Assembly (NCBI RefSeq): GCF_000308695.1
Contig: NZ_BAGG01000061.1
Coordinates: 124,001 to 188,000 of the forward strand
Length of the DNA: 64,000 bases
Reading direction: 5' to 3'
Source of the DNA: Nocardia takedensis NBRC 100417
GTDB lineage: Bacteria > Actinomycetota > Actinomycetes > Mycobacteriales > Mycobacteriaceae
The notes beneath the pieces are model-generated. The model was not told the origin of the DNA, made no database searches, and worked only from the letters and a program-made list of their open reading frames with translations. The translations under genes and the position numbers were made by a program. Shown piece by piece: positions 23,732 through 32,002 of the stretch. Each line of letters starts with the position of its first letter. Position 1 is the first letter of the stretch.

Positions 23732-26434
23732 ATGACCGAGAACGTGACGGCGGCAGCCGGTGCGGTGACGGCGAGCGGAGCGAGGGGGTGCGGTGGCCCG
23801 GAAGTGGAACTGCGCATCCACGGGGTGAGCGGCACACCGCCGGAGTCGACGCTGCGGTGTCGGCACGCGGTGCAGGTCGCGGGCGACGACAAGGGCCGGA
23901 TCTACTACCCGGCGGACGAACTCGGCAATCCGTTGGACGCGGACGGTGCTCCACTGACCCTCGGAGACACCCCGCCGACCGCCGCCGATTCGGGGACACC
24001 GCCGGACGAAGGACGGCCCGCGCGGCCCACGTCCACCCGGGTCCTCGAGGCTTACCACTGGGGCGGATACACCGCGGGGAGCTGGATCCAGGGGCTGTGG
24101 TTGGTGCTCATCCCCTTCGGTTTCCTCAATTCCGCCCAGTTCATGCTGCCGAGGCCGCGCGAGGGGGACTGGCTCGGCACGGTGGCGCACGCCGTGTGCG
24201 GCGCGATGCTGCGGTTGATCAGCCTGTGCATGACCGGTGTGTTCACCTTCACGCTGGCCTACATCCTGGGTGATCTGCTGGCGTGGCAGAAGTTCCCGGA
24301 GTGGATCGACGATCTGCGCGGGCGCACGTGGGAGCCCTTCGAATGGCTCCCGGTCCTGTATCGCAACGAATTCTGCGTCGCCGTCGCGCTGGCGATCGCC
24401 TTCTTCCTGATCTTCCTGCTGAGCAGACTCGCGAAGCAGGGGGCGACCCGCGCGGGTGACCCGAAGCGCTTGGCGCCGCCCGCGGAGGTGGGCGAATCCC
24501 TGTTGCAGCAGCGCGGTTTCCTGGGCGGCGACCACACGACCCCGATACTGCGCAACCTGCACCTGGCCTTCGCCGCCTTGGTGATCGCCGTCATCGCCGA
24601 CCGCCTGTCGGGGTGGAATCAGGTGCTCGAATACGTCACCGAGGGCGCGCTCGGAGTCGTCGTCCTCGTCGTGGTCGTGTTGGGCGACCCGGAGCGGTCG
24701 GCGGCGCTGGACGAGGGTGATCGCTGGTTGACCAAGCGGCTCTGGACGGTCCTGCACCGGCTCTCGGGTCCGATCCGACTCGGCACGATCGGGCTCCTGG
24801 CGGTGGCGCTCTGGGGGCTGTCCACCTCGGACGTTCCCGACCAGGCGACGCGCCTCGAACGCTTCGACGGCACCGCGGTGTCACTGCTGGCCTACAGTCT
24901 GCTCGGACTGCCGGCCTTCCTCGCTGCCATCGCGCTGCTGGCTTGGCGTACGTGGCCGGACAAGGGCGTGCGTCCCGAGGGCTCCGACGGGCAAGGGGCC
25001 GAACGGGTTCCGGACGCGTTCCGTCCCTACGCGTACGGGACCACGGCCTACTGGGTGGCTTCCGCCGGGTTCTTCCTCGGGTTGGGCTTCTCGGCCGCCG
25101 CCGCCGAGGGCGCCGCCCAGTTGCTGCGCACGTCCGAGAAATCGGCGATCCTCGTGCGGATCTCCAACGCCTGGGGCATCACCGTCCTGCTCGCGGCCGT
25201 CCTGGCGCTGGTGCTGGCCGTCCTGTTCGGCGTTCGGGCGAAGGCGCGCGCGGCCTACGTGCGGGATCTGTATTACCCCGGCGCGCAGAACGATACGGAT
25301 CCCGCGTCCACAGCGGCCTTCCGCATACCGCAACGATGGCTGGACAACGCGGTGGGCGCGGTGGGCATGGCGCGCCAGAAGAACTGCCTCCCGCCCATCT
25401 TGGTGCTCTTCGGCGTCGTCGCCCTGCTGCTGACCGTCGCCGCCGGGCACGACATGATCGGCATCCAGAACATCTGGCGGCACTTGGTGATCGGGGAGGA
25501 CCGCACCGACGGCGTGCTGCCGGGCCGGCTGGGCTGGGCGAGCCGGGAAGCCGACCCCGCGCAGTTCAACGCGGTGATCTGGATCGGGACCTGGACGCTG
25601 GTGGTGCTCGCGGGCCGACTGGTCATGCTCGGGCGCGGCGCGGTGACGGGCAAGAGTGACCGACGGTTGGCCAACACCATCTGGGACGTGTTCTGCTTCT
25701 GGCCGCATTCGGCGCACCCGTTCGCGCCGCCGCCGTATTCGACCTACGTCGTCCTCGATATCCGCGATCGGATCCGCTATCACCTGACCGACCCGCAGTT
25801 GTGCGCGCCCGCGCCGGGCAGTCACCGCCGCCGCATCCTCATCGTCGGGCACAGTCAGGGCAGCCTGATCGCCTTCGCGGCGCTGCTGTGGCTGAGTCCG
25901 GCGGAACGACGCCACGTCGCGTTGCTGACCTGCGGTTCGCAGTTGCAGATCATCTTCTCGCGCGCCTTCCCCGGCTATGTCAACTATCCGACGATCAAGG
26001 CCCTGTTCGACGGTGCGGAAGGGCTCGGGCGCAAGTGGGTGAATCTGTACCGGGACACCGACCCGATCGCCGGTCCGGTGCTGTCCTGGATACCGGGGCC
26101 GGTGGGCTCCTGGCGCGACGCGGAAGCCCGGAAGTGGTACCACCACATCGCCGACCCGGAGCGATCCTTCGCGCGGGCCGAGGCCCGGACAGGTCCGGGA
26201 AATCGGCGGCGTGAGCGCGGCAACGACTGGCTGCTGCTCGATCCGACTCCGGTGCGCAACCGACACACCGAGGACCCGCCCGTGGAGGGCCTCCAGGACG
26301 GCGCGATCGAGAAACTCCGAGGCCATTCGGACTTCGCTTCGGACCTGTCGTGGGCCGAGGCGGTCCATTTCCTGCGCTGCGAACCGCCGACACCGCCCGA
26401 ACCCCGAGAACCGGCGGTATCGGCCGCCGGTTGA
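23732..26434 (+). CDS. Large polytopic membrane protein with a C-terminal alpha/beta-hydrolase (lipase-like) GHSQGS motif
   Basis: 900 aa. The ATG at 23732 is preferred over a GTG 18 bases upstream because GGGAGG is positioned for it. An N-terminal ELRIHGVSGTPPE motif (residues 26-38) is typical of this membrane-hydrolase family. About ten hydrophobic segments lie between residues 110 and 640. The C-terminal 200 residues contain ILIVGHSQGSLIAF with a candidate nucleophile S708 and later D/H candidates in YRDTDPIAG and YHHIADPE. It is likely a membrane-anchored esterase or lipase-type enzyme; substrate unknown. It stands alone; the next gene is 83 bases downstream. Confidence 0.75.
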   Translation: MTENVTAAAGAVTASGARGCGGPEVELRIHGVSGTPPESTLRCRHAVQVAGDDKGRIYYPADELGNPLDADGAPLTLGDTPPTAADSGTPPDEGRPARPTSTRVLEAYHWGGYTAGSWIQGLWLVLIPFGFLNSAQFMLPRPREGDWLGTVAHAVCGAMLRLISLCMTGVFTFTLAYILGDLLAWQKFPEWIDDLRGRTWEPFEWLPVLYRNEFCVAVALAIAFFLIFLLSRLAKQGATRAGDPKRLAPPAEVGESLLQQRGFLGGDHTTPILRNLHLAFAALVIAVIADRLSGWNQVLEYVTEGALGVVVLVVVVLGDPERSAALDEGDRWLTKRLWTVLHRLSGPIRLGTIGLLAVALWGLSTSDVPDQATRLERFDGTAVSLLAYSLLGLPAFLAAIALLAWRTWPDKGVRPEGSDGQGAERVPDAFRPYAYGTTAYWVASAGFFLGLGFSAAAAEGAAQLLRTSEKSAILVRISNAWGITVLLAAVLALVLAVLFGVRAKARAAYVRDLYYPGAQNDTDPASTAAFRIPQRWLDNAVGAVGMARQKNCLPPILVLFGVVALLLTVAAGHDMIGIQNIWRHLVIGEDRTDGVLPGRLGWASREADPAQFNAVIWIGTWTLVVLAGRLVMLGRGAVTGKSDRRLANTIWDVFCFWPHSAHPFAPPPYSTYVVLDIRDRIRYHLTDPQLCAPAPGSHRRRILIVGHSQGSLIAFAALLWLSPAERRHVALLTCGSQLQIIFSRAFPGYVNYPTIKALFDGAEGLGRKWVNLYRDTDPIAGPVLSWIPGPVGSWRDAEARKWYHHIADPERSFARAEARTGPGNRRRERGNDWLLLDPTPVRNRHTEDPPVEGLQDGAIEKLRGHSDFASDLSWAEAVHFLRCEPPTPPEPREPAVSAAG
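26409..26432 (+). terminator. Hairpin overlapping the 3' end of the membrane hydrolase gene
   Basis: Perfect nine-base arms (26409-26417 and 26424-26432) with a six-base loop; the TGA stop starts in the last base of the stem. A terminator role is inferred. Confidence 0.4.
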
Positions 26435-26517
26435 ATTCCGGCTGATCGCAACCCTGTTCACCCGCACGCGGAAGGGATTGGATTCGAGATCGGCATCCCC
26501 GGTCGAGAGGAGTTCCC

Positions 26518-27576
26518 ATGGCGGGTCCGACGAGCGAACTCCGGATTCGAAGTCTGGCGTTCCTGACCCCGGGCAACTATCCCGACGACGATCCGGCGGT
26601 CGGGCTCGAGGACACGCTGCGGCTGTTCGAGTTCGGCGAGCGCCTCGGCTTCGACGGTGCGTGGATCCGGCAGCGGCATCTCGAGCACGGGGTGGGGTCG
26701 GCGGCGGTCTTCCTGGCCGCCGCGGCGCAGCGCACCACGCGCATCGAATTGGGGACAGCCGTGATCCCGATCGGATACGAGAGCCCGTTCCGGCTGGCCG
26801 AGGACCTGTCGATGGCCGATGTGCTCTCGGGCGGACGGTTGCAGCCCGGATTCAGCGCGGGCACGCCGCCGCACGCCGACCTGATCGGCGACCGGGTCTT
26901 CGACGGGCAGTGGCGCGAGTTCGATCTGTCCTACGGGCGCATCGAGCGGCTGATCGAGAATCTGCGCGGCGATTTCCTCGGCGACGAAGACACGGTGATC
27001 CAGTCGCCGGGCAATACGCAGCGTCCGCGGTTGCAACCGTACGCGCCGGGGTTGGTAAATCGGCTCTGGTACGGCGGGGGCAGTCTGCGTTCGGTGGAGT
27101 GGGCGGGGCGCAACGGGTTGAATCTGCTCAGCGGCAATATCGTCACCGGTGAAAGCAGCGACGATTTCGGTGCTAGTCAAGTGGGCCTGATCGAACGCTA
27201 TCGCGGGGCGCTGCCCGCGGATCGGCCGTCCCGGGTGGCGGTCGGCCGGGTCGTCGTGCCGTTCGACAGTGCCGACGCCGCGACCCGCGAACGGTATCGC
27301 CGCTACGCCGCGAGCCGGTACGAGCGGACCCTCGCGCCGCAGGGGGAGCGTCGCGTGCTGTTCGCGCCGGATCTGGTCGGCACCGCCGAGGAGATCCTGG
27401 AGCGCCTGCACGCCGACCCGGTGTTGCGGCACACGGCCGAACTGCGCCTGGAACTGCCCTACGAGTTCGACCGGGGTGACTACGAGCAGATCCTGCACGA
27501 CACCGCGACGCTGATCGGTCCCGCGCTCGGCTGGCGTCCGGCCACGCGGAATCCGGCGGTCGGCGCGCCGGGCTGA
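26518..27576 (+). CDS. LLM-class flavin-dependent oxidoreductase (luciferase-like)
   Basis: 352 aa with GAGGAG before the ATG. Bacterial-luciferase-like TIM barrel: early FGERLGFDGAWIRQRHLE, then TTRIELGTAVIPIGYESPFRLAED and LSGGRLQPGFSAG, all typical of the flavin (FMN or F420) binding barrel. These enzymes act as monooxygenases or F420-dependent dehydrogenases, and the cofactor cannot be decided here. A second LLM protein lies at 30.1 kb but is not closely similar. Confidence 0.85.
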   Translation: MAGPTSELRIRSLAFLTPGNYPDDDPAVGLEDTLRLFEFGERLGFDGAWIRQRHLEHGVGSAAVFLAAAAQRTTRIELGTAVIPIGYESPFRLAEDLSMADVLSGGRLQPGFSAGTPPHADLIGDRVFDGQWREFDLSYGRIERLIENLRGDFLGDEDTVIQSPGNTQRPRLQPYAPGLVNRLWYGGGSLRSVEWAGRNGLNLLSGNIVTGESSDDFGASQVGLIERYRGALPADRPSRVAVGRVVVPFDSADAATRERYRRYAASRYERTLAPQGERRVLFAPDLVGTAEEILERLHADPVLRHTAELRLELPYEFDRGDYEQILHDTATLIGPALGWRPATRNPAVGAPG

Positions 27577-27640
27577 GCGGCGGCGACCACGCTGTTTCGC
27601 TCGGTGACGCCGGGTATTCGTCGGTCAGGAGGTGATCTAC

Positions 27641-27970
27641 ATGCCGAAGGAATGGACCGGAAAACAGGAACGGCAGTACGAGCACATCAAGGATTCGGCC
27701 GAGGGGCGCGGTGAGTCGCCGCGCCGGGCGAAGGAGATGGCGGCGCGCACGGTCAACAAGAACCGCGCGCAGGCCGGGCAGACGAGGACCGCGAGCCGAT
27801 CCTCGACCCACGATGTGTCGCCGCAGCATCGCGGCGGGAAACGGTCCGGTACGAAGGGGCCCAAGGGGCTGACGCGCGATCAGCTCTACAACGAGGCCAA
27901 GAAACGCAATATCGATGGCCGCTCGAAGATGTCGAAAGCGCAGTTGGCGCACGCGCTCGGCCGCGACTGA
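27641..27970 (+). CDS. Small basic protein with a Rho-N (SAP-like) C-terminal motif
   Basis: 109 aa. ATG at 27641 is chosen because AGGAGG sits eight bases upstream; a GTG nine bases earlier overlaps that site. The N-half (MPKEWTGKQERQYEHIKDS...ERGxSxxRAKEMAARTVNK) is the plasmid-stabilisation/ChaB-like pattern found in many actinobacteria. The C-half (LTRDQLYNEAKKRNIDGRSKMSKAQLAHAL) is a Rho N-terminal/SAP-like helix-extended-loop-helix, usually a nucleic-acid-binding element. Highly basic with no membrane segment. A DNA- or RNA-binding stress protein is the likely class; the exact role is unknown. Confidence 0.82.
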   Translation: MPKEWTGKQERQYEHIKDSAEGRGESPRRAKEMAARTVNKNRAQAGQTRTASRSSTHDVSPQHRGGKRSGTKGPKGLTRDQLYNEAKKRNIDGRSKMSKAQLAHALGRD

Positions 27971-27983
27971 CTCGCGGCCGAGC
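27955..27983 (+). terminator. 12-bp perfect hairpin with the stop codon in its loop
   Basis: Arms 27955-27966 and 27972-27983 are exact complements; the five-base loop contains the TGA of the Rho-N protein gene. Probably terminates that gene. Confidence 0.55.
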
Positions 27984-27994
27984 AGGCGAACGCC

Positions 27995-29323
27995 TCAGGA
28001 GGAGGCCGGTTCCGGGATGCCTTCGCTGTCCCGGAAACCGGCCTCTTCGGCGCTGACCAGGCCGAGGCGGGTCAGTGGCCGCGGGGTGACGGCGGTGGTG
28101 AGGTAACTGAGGGTGACCGCCCAGCGGTTGACCCCGCGCGGCAGAGCGTAGGTGTGGTAGAAGCGCGTGACGGCTTTGGCGGGCCAGCCGGAGAGCTGTT
28201 TGCCGAGGGGATTGGCGACCGCGAATCCGGGGCCGAGGTCGACCACGAGGCCGAGGTCGCGGTGCCGGTAGGGGACGGCGACGCCTTCGCCGAGGCTCGC
28301 CGCGACATTGCGGGCCAGCACCTTGCCCTGGCGTCCGGCGTGCTGGGCGGTCGGCGGGGTGATCTGCCCTTCGCCCTTGACCAGGTCGGGGACGGCGGCC
28401 GCGTCGCCCGCCGCGAAGATGTCGGGGTGATCGGGCACGCGCAGGTGCGCGTCGACCACCAGGCGGCCGCGTTCCAGCGGCAGTCCGAGACTCTCCAACA
28501 GCGGCGCGCCGGTGACGCCGGTGACCCAGGCGACGGTGCGGGTCGGCACGACGGTGTCGTCGGTGAGCACCACGTGGTCGTCGGCGACCGATTTCAGCGT
28601 GGTCTCCAACCGGATCTCGACCCCGCGTGCGCGCAGCACCTCGAGCACCCGGTCGCCGAGTTTCGCGCCCACTTCGGGCATCACCTGTTTCGCGGTGTCC
28701 AACAGCAGGAAGCGGATCTCCTCGCGGGGGAGGTCGCGGCGGGCGGCGTAGGTGTCGGCGAGCGCGCGCAACTGCGCGATCAGTTCGGTGCCCGCGTAGG
28801 AGGCGCCGACCACGACGACGGTGCGCCGCGCGCGCCGCACCTGTTCGTCGGTTTCGTCGTCGGCGGATTCGAGCTGGTGCAGAAGCTGTTCGCGCAGGTA
28901 GAGGGCTTCGGCGACGGTTTTCAGGCCGCGGGCGTGTTCGTGCAGGCCGGGGATGTCGAACAGGCGGGTCACCGATCCCGGGGTCAGCACGAGTCGGTCG
29001 TAGGCGAGTTCGGTGGCTTCGTGGTGTTCGCGGGTGACGGTGACGGTGCGCGCCTCGGTGTCGACGGATTCGACGGCGCCGACGACCAGTTTCACCGCGG
29101 GCAGTGCGTCGGCCAGGGAGATCGTGACGAAACGGGGGTCGATCGCGCCGCCCGCCACGTCGGGCAGCAGCGGGGTGTAGAGCATGTAGTCCTGTTTGGT
29201 GATCAGGACGATCTCGATGTCGCGGCCGCGGGCGGCCATGATCTTGCAGAGTTTGCGGGCGCATTCGAAGCCGGCGAAACCTCCGCCGACGATGACCACG
29301 CGCTGTCCGGATTCGCTCGACAC
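27995..29323 (-). CDS. NAD(P)/FAD-dependent oxidoreductase, type II NADH dehydrogenase (NDH-2) family
   Basis: 442 aa from a GTG with GGAGA upstream. The N-terminal FAD dinucleotide fold is VVIVGGGFAGFECA, the second NAD(P)H fold is VVVVGASYAGTEL, and the FAD-closing motif IFAAGDAAAVPD is followed by PPTAQHAGRQGK, typical of NDH-2. Length and the C-terminal hydrophobic/amphipathic stretch (WPAKAVTRFYHTYALPRG) fit a membrane-associated single-subunit NADH:quinone oxidoreductase without proton pumping. Related ferredoxin/nitrite-type reductases cannot be fully excluded. The 3' end carries a long inverted repeat that may also serve the convergent gene. Confidence 0.88.
   Translation of the reverse strand: MSSESGQRVVIVGGGFAGFECARKLCKIMAARGRDIEIVLITKQDYMLYTPLLPDVAGGAIDPRFVTISLADALPAVKLVVGAVESVDTEARTVTVTREHHEATELAYDRLVLTPGSVTRLFDIPGLHEHARGLKTVAEALYLREQLLHQLESADDETDEQVRRARRTVVVVGASYAGTELIAQLRALADTYAARRDLPREEIRFLLLDTAKQVMPEVGAKLGDRVLEVLRARGVEIRLETTLKSVADDHVVLTDDTVVPTRTVAWVTGVTGAPLLESLGLPLERGRLVVDAHLRVPDHPDIFAAGDAAAVPDLVKGEGQITPPTAQHAGRQGKVLARNVAASLGEGVAVPYRHRDLGLVVDLGPGFAVANPLGKQLSGWPAKAVTRFYHTYALPRGVNRWAVTLSYLTTAVTPRPLTRLGLVSAEEAGFRDSEGIPEPASS
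28002..28045. terminator. Long inverted repeat inside the 3' end of the NDH-2-like gene
   Basis: Arms of 16 and 17 bases (28002-28017, 28029-28045) pair with a single bulged A around an 11-base loop. It lies within the last codons of the minus-strand gene and just past the convergent plus-strand gene, so a bidirectional terminator is plausible. Confidence 0.45.
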
Positions 29324-29398
29324 GCCGTTCTCCTCTCCTGGGTTCTCCCTCGCGGCGATTCCCGGGGATACGGCGGCGAAACAGCCGCCGGGAACAGA

Positions 29399-29435
29399 GC
29401 GACGCGGCGACCGCTGTGTGCGGTCGCCGCGTCGC
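29399..29435 (-). terminator. 16-bp perfect GC hairpin after the SRPBCC gene
   Basis: Arms 29399-29414 and 29420-29435 are exact complements with a five-base loop (TGTGT). It lies 11 bases past the stop of the minus-strand SRPBCC gene. A strong hairpin without a U-tract, it is the clearest terminator in the window. Confidence 0.7.
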
Positions 29436-29446
29436 GTCCTGATCGG

Positions 29447-29911
29447 CTATCTCGCGTCGGGGCGGGGAACGTCGCCACGCCACGCGCCGGTCTCGTGCCG
29501 CTGGTGCTCGATGTATTCCTTGAAGCGCTTCATGTCGCCGTGCACGCGGTGCTTGAGCACCCCGAGTTTGTCGGCGGCGTTCTCGACGAAACCTTCCGGG
29601 TCGACGTCCATCTGCGCGGTGACGCGGGTGTGGTCGTCGTCGAGGCGGTGGAAGGTGATGACGCCCGCGTGCTGGGGTCCGCTGTCGGATTTCCACGCGA
29701 CGCGTTCGTCGGGATGCTGTTCGGTGATCGTGGCGTCGAATTCACGCGTGGCCGGACCGACGTGGATACGCCAGTGCGTGTGCGTGTCGTCGAGTTGATG
29801 CACTACCTCGACGCCCTCCATGAATTGCGGGAAGGACTCGAACTGGGTCCACTGGTTGTAGGCCGTGCGGACCGGTACGTCCACATCCACGGTGGCGGCC
29901 AATGTGCTCAC
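29447..29911 (-). CDS. SRPBCC (START/polyketide-cyclase-like) small protein
   Basis: 154 aa, GTG start with AAAGGGG upstream. The pattern VDVDVPVRTAYNQWTQFESFPQFMEGVEVV is the signature opening of the cyclase/dehydrase SRPBCC group widespread in actinobacteria. The later WKSDSGPQHAGVITFHRLDDDHTRVTAQMDVDPEGF strands complete the helix-grip fold. These proteins bind hydrophobic ligands in a cavity. Location amid stress-type genes and far from the PKS argues against a dedicated polyketide cyclase role. The tail after residue 120 is charged and helical. It lies upstream of the NDH-2-like gene on the same strand but a strong terminator separates them. Confidence 0.85.
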   Translation of the reverse strand: MSTLAATVDVDVPVRTAYNQWTQFESFPQFMEGVEVVHQLDDTHTHWRIHVGPATREFDATITEQHPDERVAWKSDSGPQHAGVITFHRLDDDHTRVTAQMDVDPEGFVENAADKLGVLKHRVHGDMKRFKEYIEHQRHETGAWRGDVPRPDAR

Positions 29912-30098
29912 GACTTACCCCTTTCGTACGACGTTTCGGGTCTGGTCCTCGGCTACCCGGTCGAGGCGGAACAAACCGGCGCGCGCCGATCCCGGGTGCG
30001 CGGATTGCCCGTGCCCCGGACGGGTAGCTCGGTGGCGGGCGTCGCCTTCGCGCAGGTGGGAGCGCCCGCACGGACCGACGACGACCGGAGGTAGGGAT

Positions 30099-31064
30099 AT
30101 GCGGATCGGATACAAATTGGCGGCCGAGGGGTACGGGCCGACCGAATTGGTCGAGCAGGCGGTGGCGGCCGAGCGCGCGGGTTTCGATTTCGTGGAGATC
30201 AGCGATCATTTCCATCCGTGGCTGGACGAACAGGGCCATTCACCGTTCGCGTGGACGGTGCTGGGGGCGATCGCCGCCCGGACCGAACGGCTGGAATTGG
30301 CGACCGGCGTCACCTGTCCGATCCTGCGTTACCACCCGGCGATCATCGCCCAGGCCGCCGCGACGCTGGGGGTGCTGTCGAACGGTCGGTTCACCTTGGG
30401 GCTCGGCGCGGGCGAGCGTCTCAACGAGCACGTCATCGGACGTGATTTCCCGCCCGTGCGCATACGGCATCGGATGTTGCGCGAGGCGCTCGAGATCATC
30501 CGACTGCTGTGGGAGGGCGGTTACCGGTCCTACGACGGTCGGTACCTGACCGTGTCGGAGGCGCGGGTGTTCGATCTGCCCGATCCGCTGCCGCCGATCG
30601 CCGTCGCGGCGGGCGGACCCGCGGCGGCGCGCCTGGCGGGCGAACTGGGCGACGGCCTGTTCGCCACCGACCCGGACGCCGACCTGGTCGCGGAATTCCG
30701 GTCGGCGGGCGGTACGGGAGCCCGCTACGCCGAGGTGGGGGTGGCGTGGGCGACCGACGAGCGCACCGCGGCCGAGGCGGTGCTCGAGACCAGTCGGTGG
30801 GCGGTCACGGGCTGGCCGGTCATGAGCGAACTGCCCAATCCCGCGAATTTCGCCGCCGCGACCACGACCGTGCGGCTCGAGGACATCTACGACAACTTCG
30901 CCTGCGGCCCGGACCCGAAGAAGTACCTGGCGGCCGCGCAACCGTATGTCGAGGCGGGGTTCGACCACCTCGTCATGCAGAACGCGGGCCCGGACCCGTT
31001 CGGCTTCCTCGACTTCTACCGCGGTGAGGTGGACGCGCCGTTGCGCGCGCTCACTCCGGGCTGA
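30099..31064 (+). CDS. F420-dependent LLM oxidoreductase (FGD/TIGR03557-like)
   Basis: 321 aa; the ATG is preceded by GGAGGTAGG. The opening MRIGYKLAAEGYGPTELVEQ, FVEISDHFHPWLDEQGHSPF and LATGVTCPILRYHPAIIAQAAATL closely follow F420-dependent glucose-6-phosphate dehydrogenase-type proteins: the SDHFHPW stretch contributes to the F420 pocket and substrate acid/base. It likely uses coenzyme F420; whether glucose-6-phosphate is the substrate is uncertain because many paralogues are annotated generically. Its 3' end overlaps the convergent NlpC/P60-like gene by 14 bases. Confidence 0.88.
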   Translation: MRIGYKLAAEGYGPTELVEQAVAAERAGFDFVEISDHFHPWLDEQGHSPFAWTVLGAIAARTERLELATGVTCPILRYHPAIIAQAAATLGVLSNGRFTLGLGAGERLNEHVIGRDFPPVRIRHRMLREALEIIRLLWEGGYRSYDGRYLTVSEARVFDLPDPLPPIAVAAGGPAAARLAGELGDGLFATDPDADLVAEFRSAGGTGARYAEVGVAWATDERTAAEAVLETSRWAVTGWPVMSELPNPANFAAATTTVRLEDIYDNFACGPDPKKYLAAAQPYVEAGFDHLVMQNAGPDPFGFLDFYRGEVDAPLRALTPG

Positions 31065-31716
31065 TCTCCGCAGCGGGCGGGACGCGCACGGCGATCTCGC
31101 CGCCGAGGTCGTAGCCGTGCGCCAGGCGCAGGCGGTCGCCGCTCCAGAAGCGACCCGGGTCGTACCAACTGGTGTCACGGGTGGCGGGCAGCAGCCCCAT
31201 CGACTGGTAGGTGGCGGCGACGATCTCCGCGCAGTAGGCGTTCTCGACGTCGCGGACCGCCGGGCGGCGCGGGCGGCGGCGCGGGACACGTACGCGGCCC
31301 TTGAACCAGCGCCCGGCCAGCGCGGCGGTGGACGGGAACGGCGTGCCGTCGAGGCGGGCGATGGTGCGCAGCACGCTGTCCTCCATCTCCCGGGTCACCG
31401 GTCGGTCCAGTTGGCGCAGCCAGGCTTGTTGGCCGTAGCGGTGGGCCCACACCAGCACCGCGTCGCGCAGGTTGTGCAGTTGCGCGCCGCGGTGGGCCGA
31501 CCCTGTCCACATGTCGGTCAGCGACCGCCCGAGCTCCGCGTGCCAGATCAGCGGGGGTAGATCGTCGATCACCACCGCCATGCCGACGTGGTTCACCGGG
31601 CTGTTGGTGGTCATCCGAATCACCCGGTCGGCGGTGGAATGACCCCGGAAGAGCCAGATGTCGCCGGTGGTGGTGAGTTCGAGAGCTCGGTCGAGATCGA
31701 TACCTGTGCCGCTCAT
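31051..31716 (-). CDS. Permuted NlpC/P60-like (papain-fold, YiiX/YaeF-type) protein
   Basis: 221 aa. An early SPVNHVGMAVV places the candidate His (H43) before a late NAYCAEIVAATY with the candidate Cys (C162). This His-before-Cys order is the mark of circularly permuted NlpC/P60 enzymes (YiiX-like), which act as amidases, lipid-modifying or thiol hydrolases. DIWLFRGHS and WHAELG are also family-like. No signal peptide is visible, so a cytoplasmic role rather than cell-wall cleavage is likelier. The stop-side overlap with the F420 gene is 14 bases. Confidence 0.7.
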   Translation of the reverse strand: MSGTGIDLDRALELTTTGDIWLFRGHSTADRVIRMTTNSPVNHVGMAVVIDDLPPLIWHAELGRSLTDMWTGSAHRGAQLHNLRDAVLVWAHRYGQQAWLRQLDRPVTREMEDSVLRTIARLDGTPFPSTAALAGRWFKGRVRVPRRRPRRPAVRDVENAYCAEIVAATYQSMGLLPATRDTSWYDPGRFWSGDRLRLAHGYDLGGEIAVRVPPAAEISPE

Positions 31717-31734
31717 GGCCGTAGCCTATGCGGT

Positions 31735-31968
31735 ATGAGGTGGTGGAAGGCAGTGGGTTTGGCGGGTGCGGCCGGTGTGGTCGCCACGGGTGTGGTCATC
31801 GCGCGTGGTGAACGTCGCCGTCGCGCCTACACTCCGGACCAGGTCCGCGAGCAGTTGCACGCCCGGTTGGCCGAGGCGGCGCAGGACAGTGTCCCCGAGC
31901 CCGAGAATTCGGACGAGGAAGGCGTTTCCGGGGTGCGCAACCGGTTCCGCCGGGTGCTGCGCCGCTGA
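31735..31968 (+). CDS. Small single-pass membrane protein
   Basis: 77 aa, ATG at 31735. One N-terminal hydrophobic helix (AVGLAGAAGVVATGVVIA, residues 6-23) is followed by a basic stop-transfer RGERRRR and a charged cytoplasmic tail (YTPDQVREQLHARLAEAA) ending in RRVLRR. No family function is known to me; similar short proteins are common in Nocardia/Rhodococcus. Divergent from the NlpC/P60-like gene by 18 bases, so they share a tiny control region. Ends in a strong bidirectional hairpin. Confidence 0.75.
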   Translation: MRWWKAVGLAGAAGVVATGVVIARGERRRRAYTPDQVREQLHARLAEAAQDSVPEPENSDEEGVSGVRNRFRRVLRR

Positions 31969-31997
31969 GCGCGGGCCGCCGGGGAGGCGGCCCGCGC
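31969..31997. terminator. 12-bp perfect hairpin between convergent genes
   Basis: Arms 31969-31980 and 31986-31997 are exact complements with a five-base loop. It lies directly after the 77-aa gene's stop and five bases before the permease remnant's stop on the other strand, a typical bidirectional terminator. Confidence 0.65.
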
Positions 31998-32002
31998 GAC
32001 GG

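Noticed and set aside
29447..29911. SRPBCC protein as a polyketide cyclase of the PKS cluster
   Set aside because: It is 22 kb from the PKS, has its own terminator and lies among stress-type genes; the family is broad.
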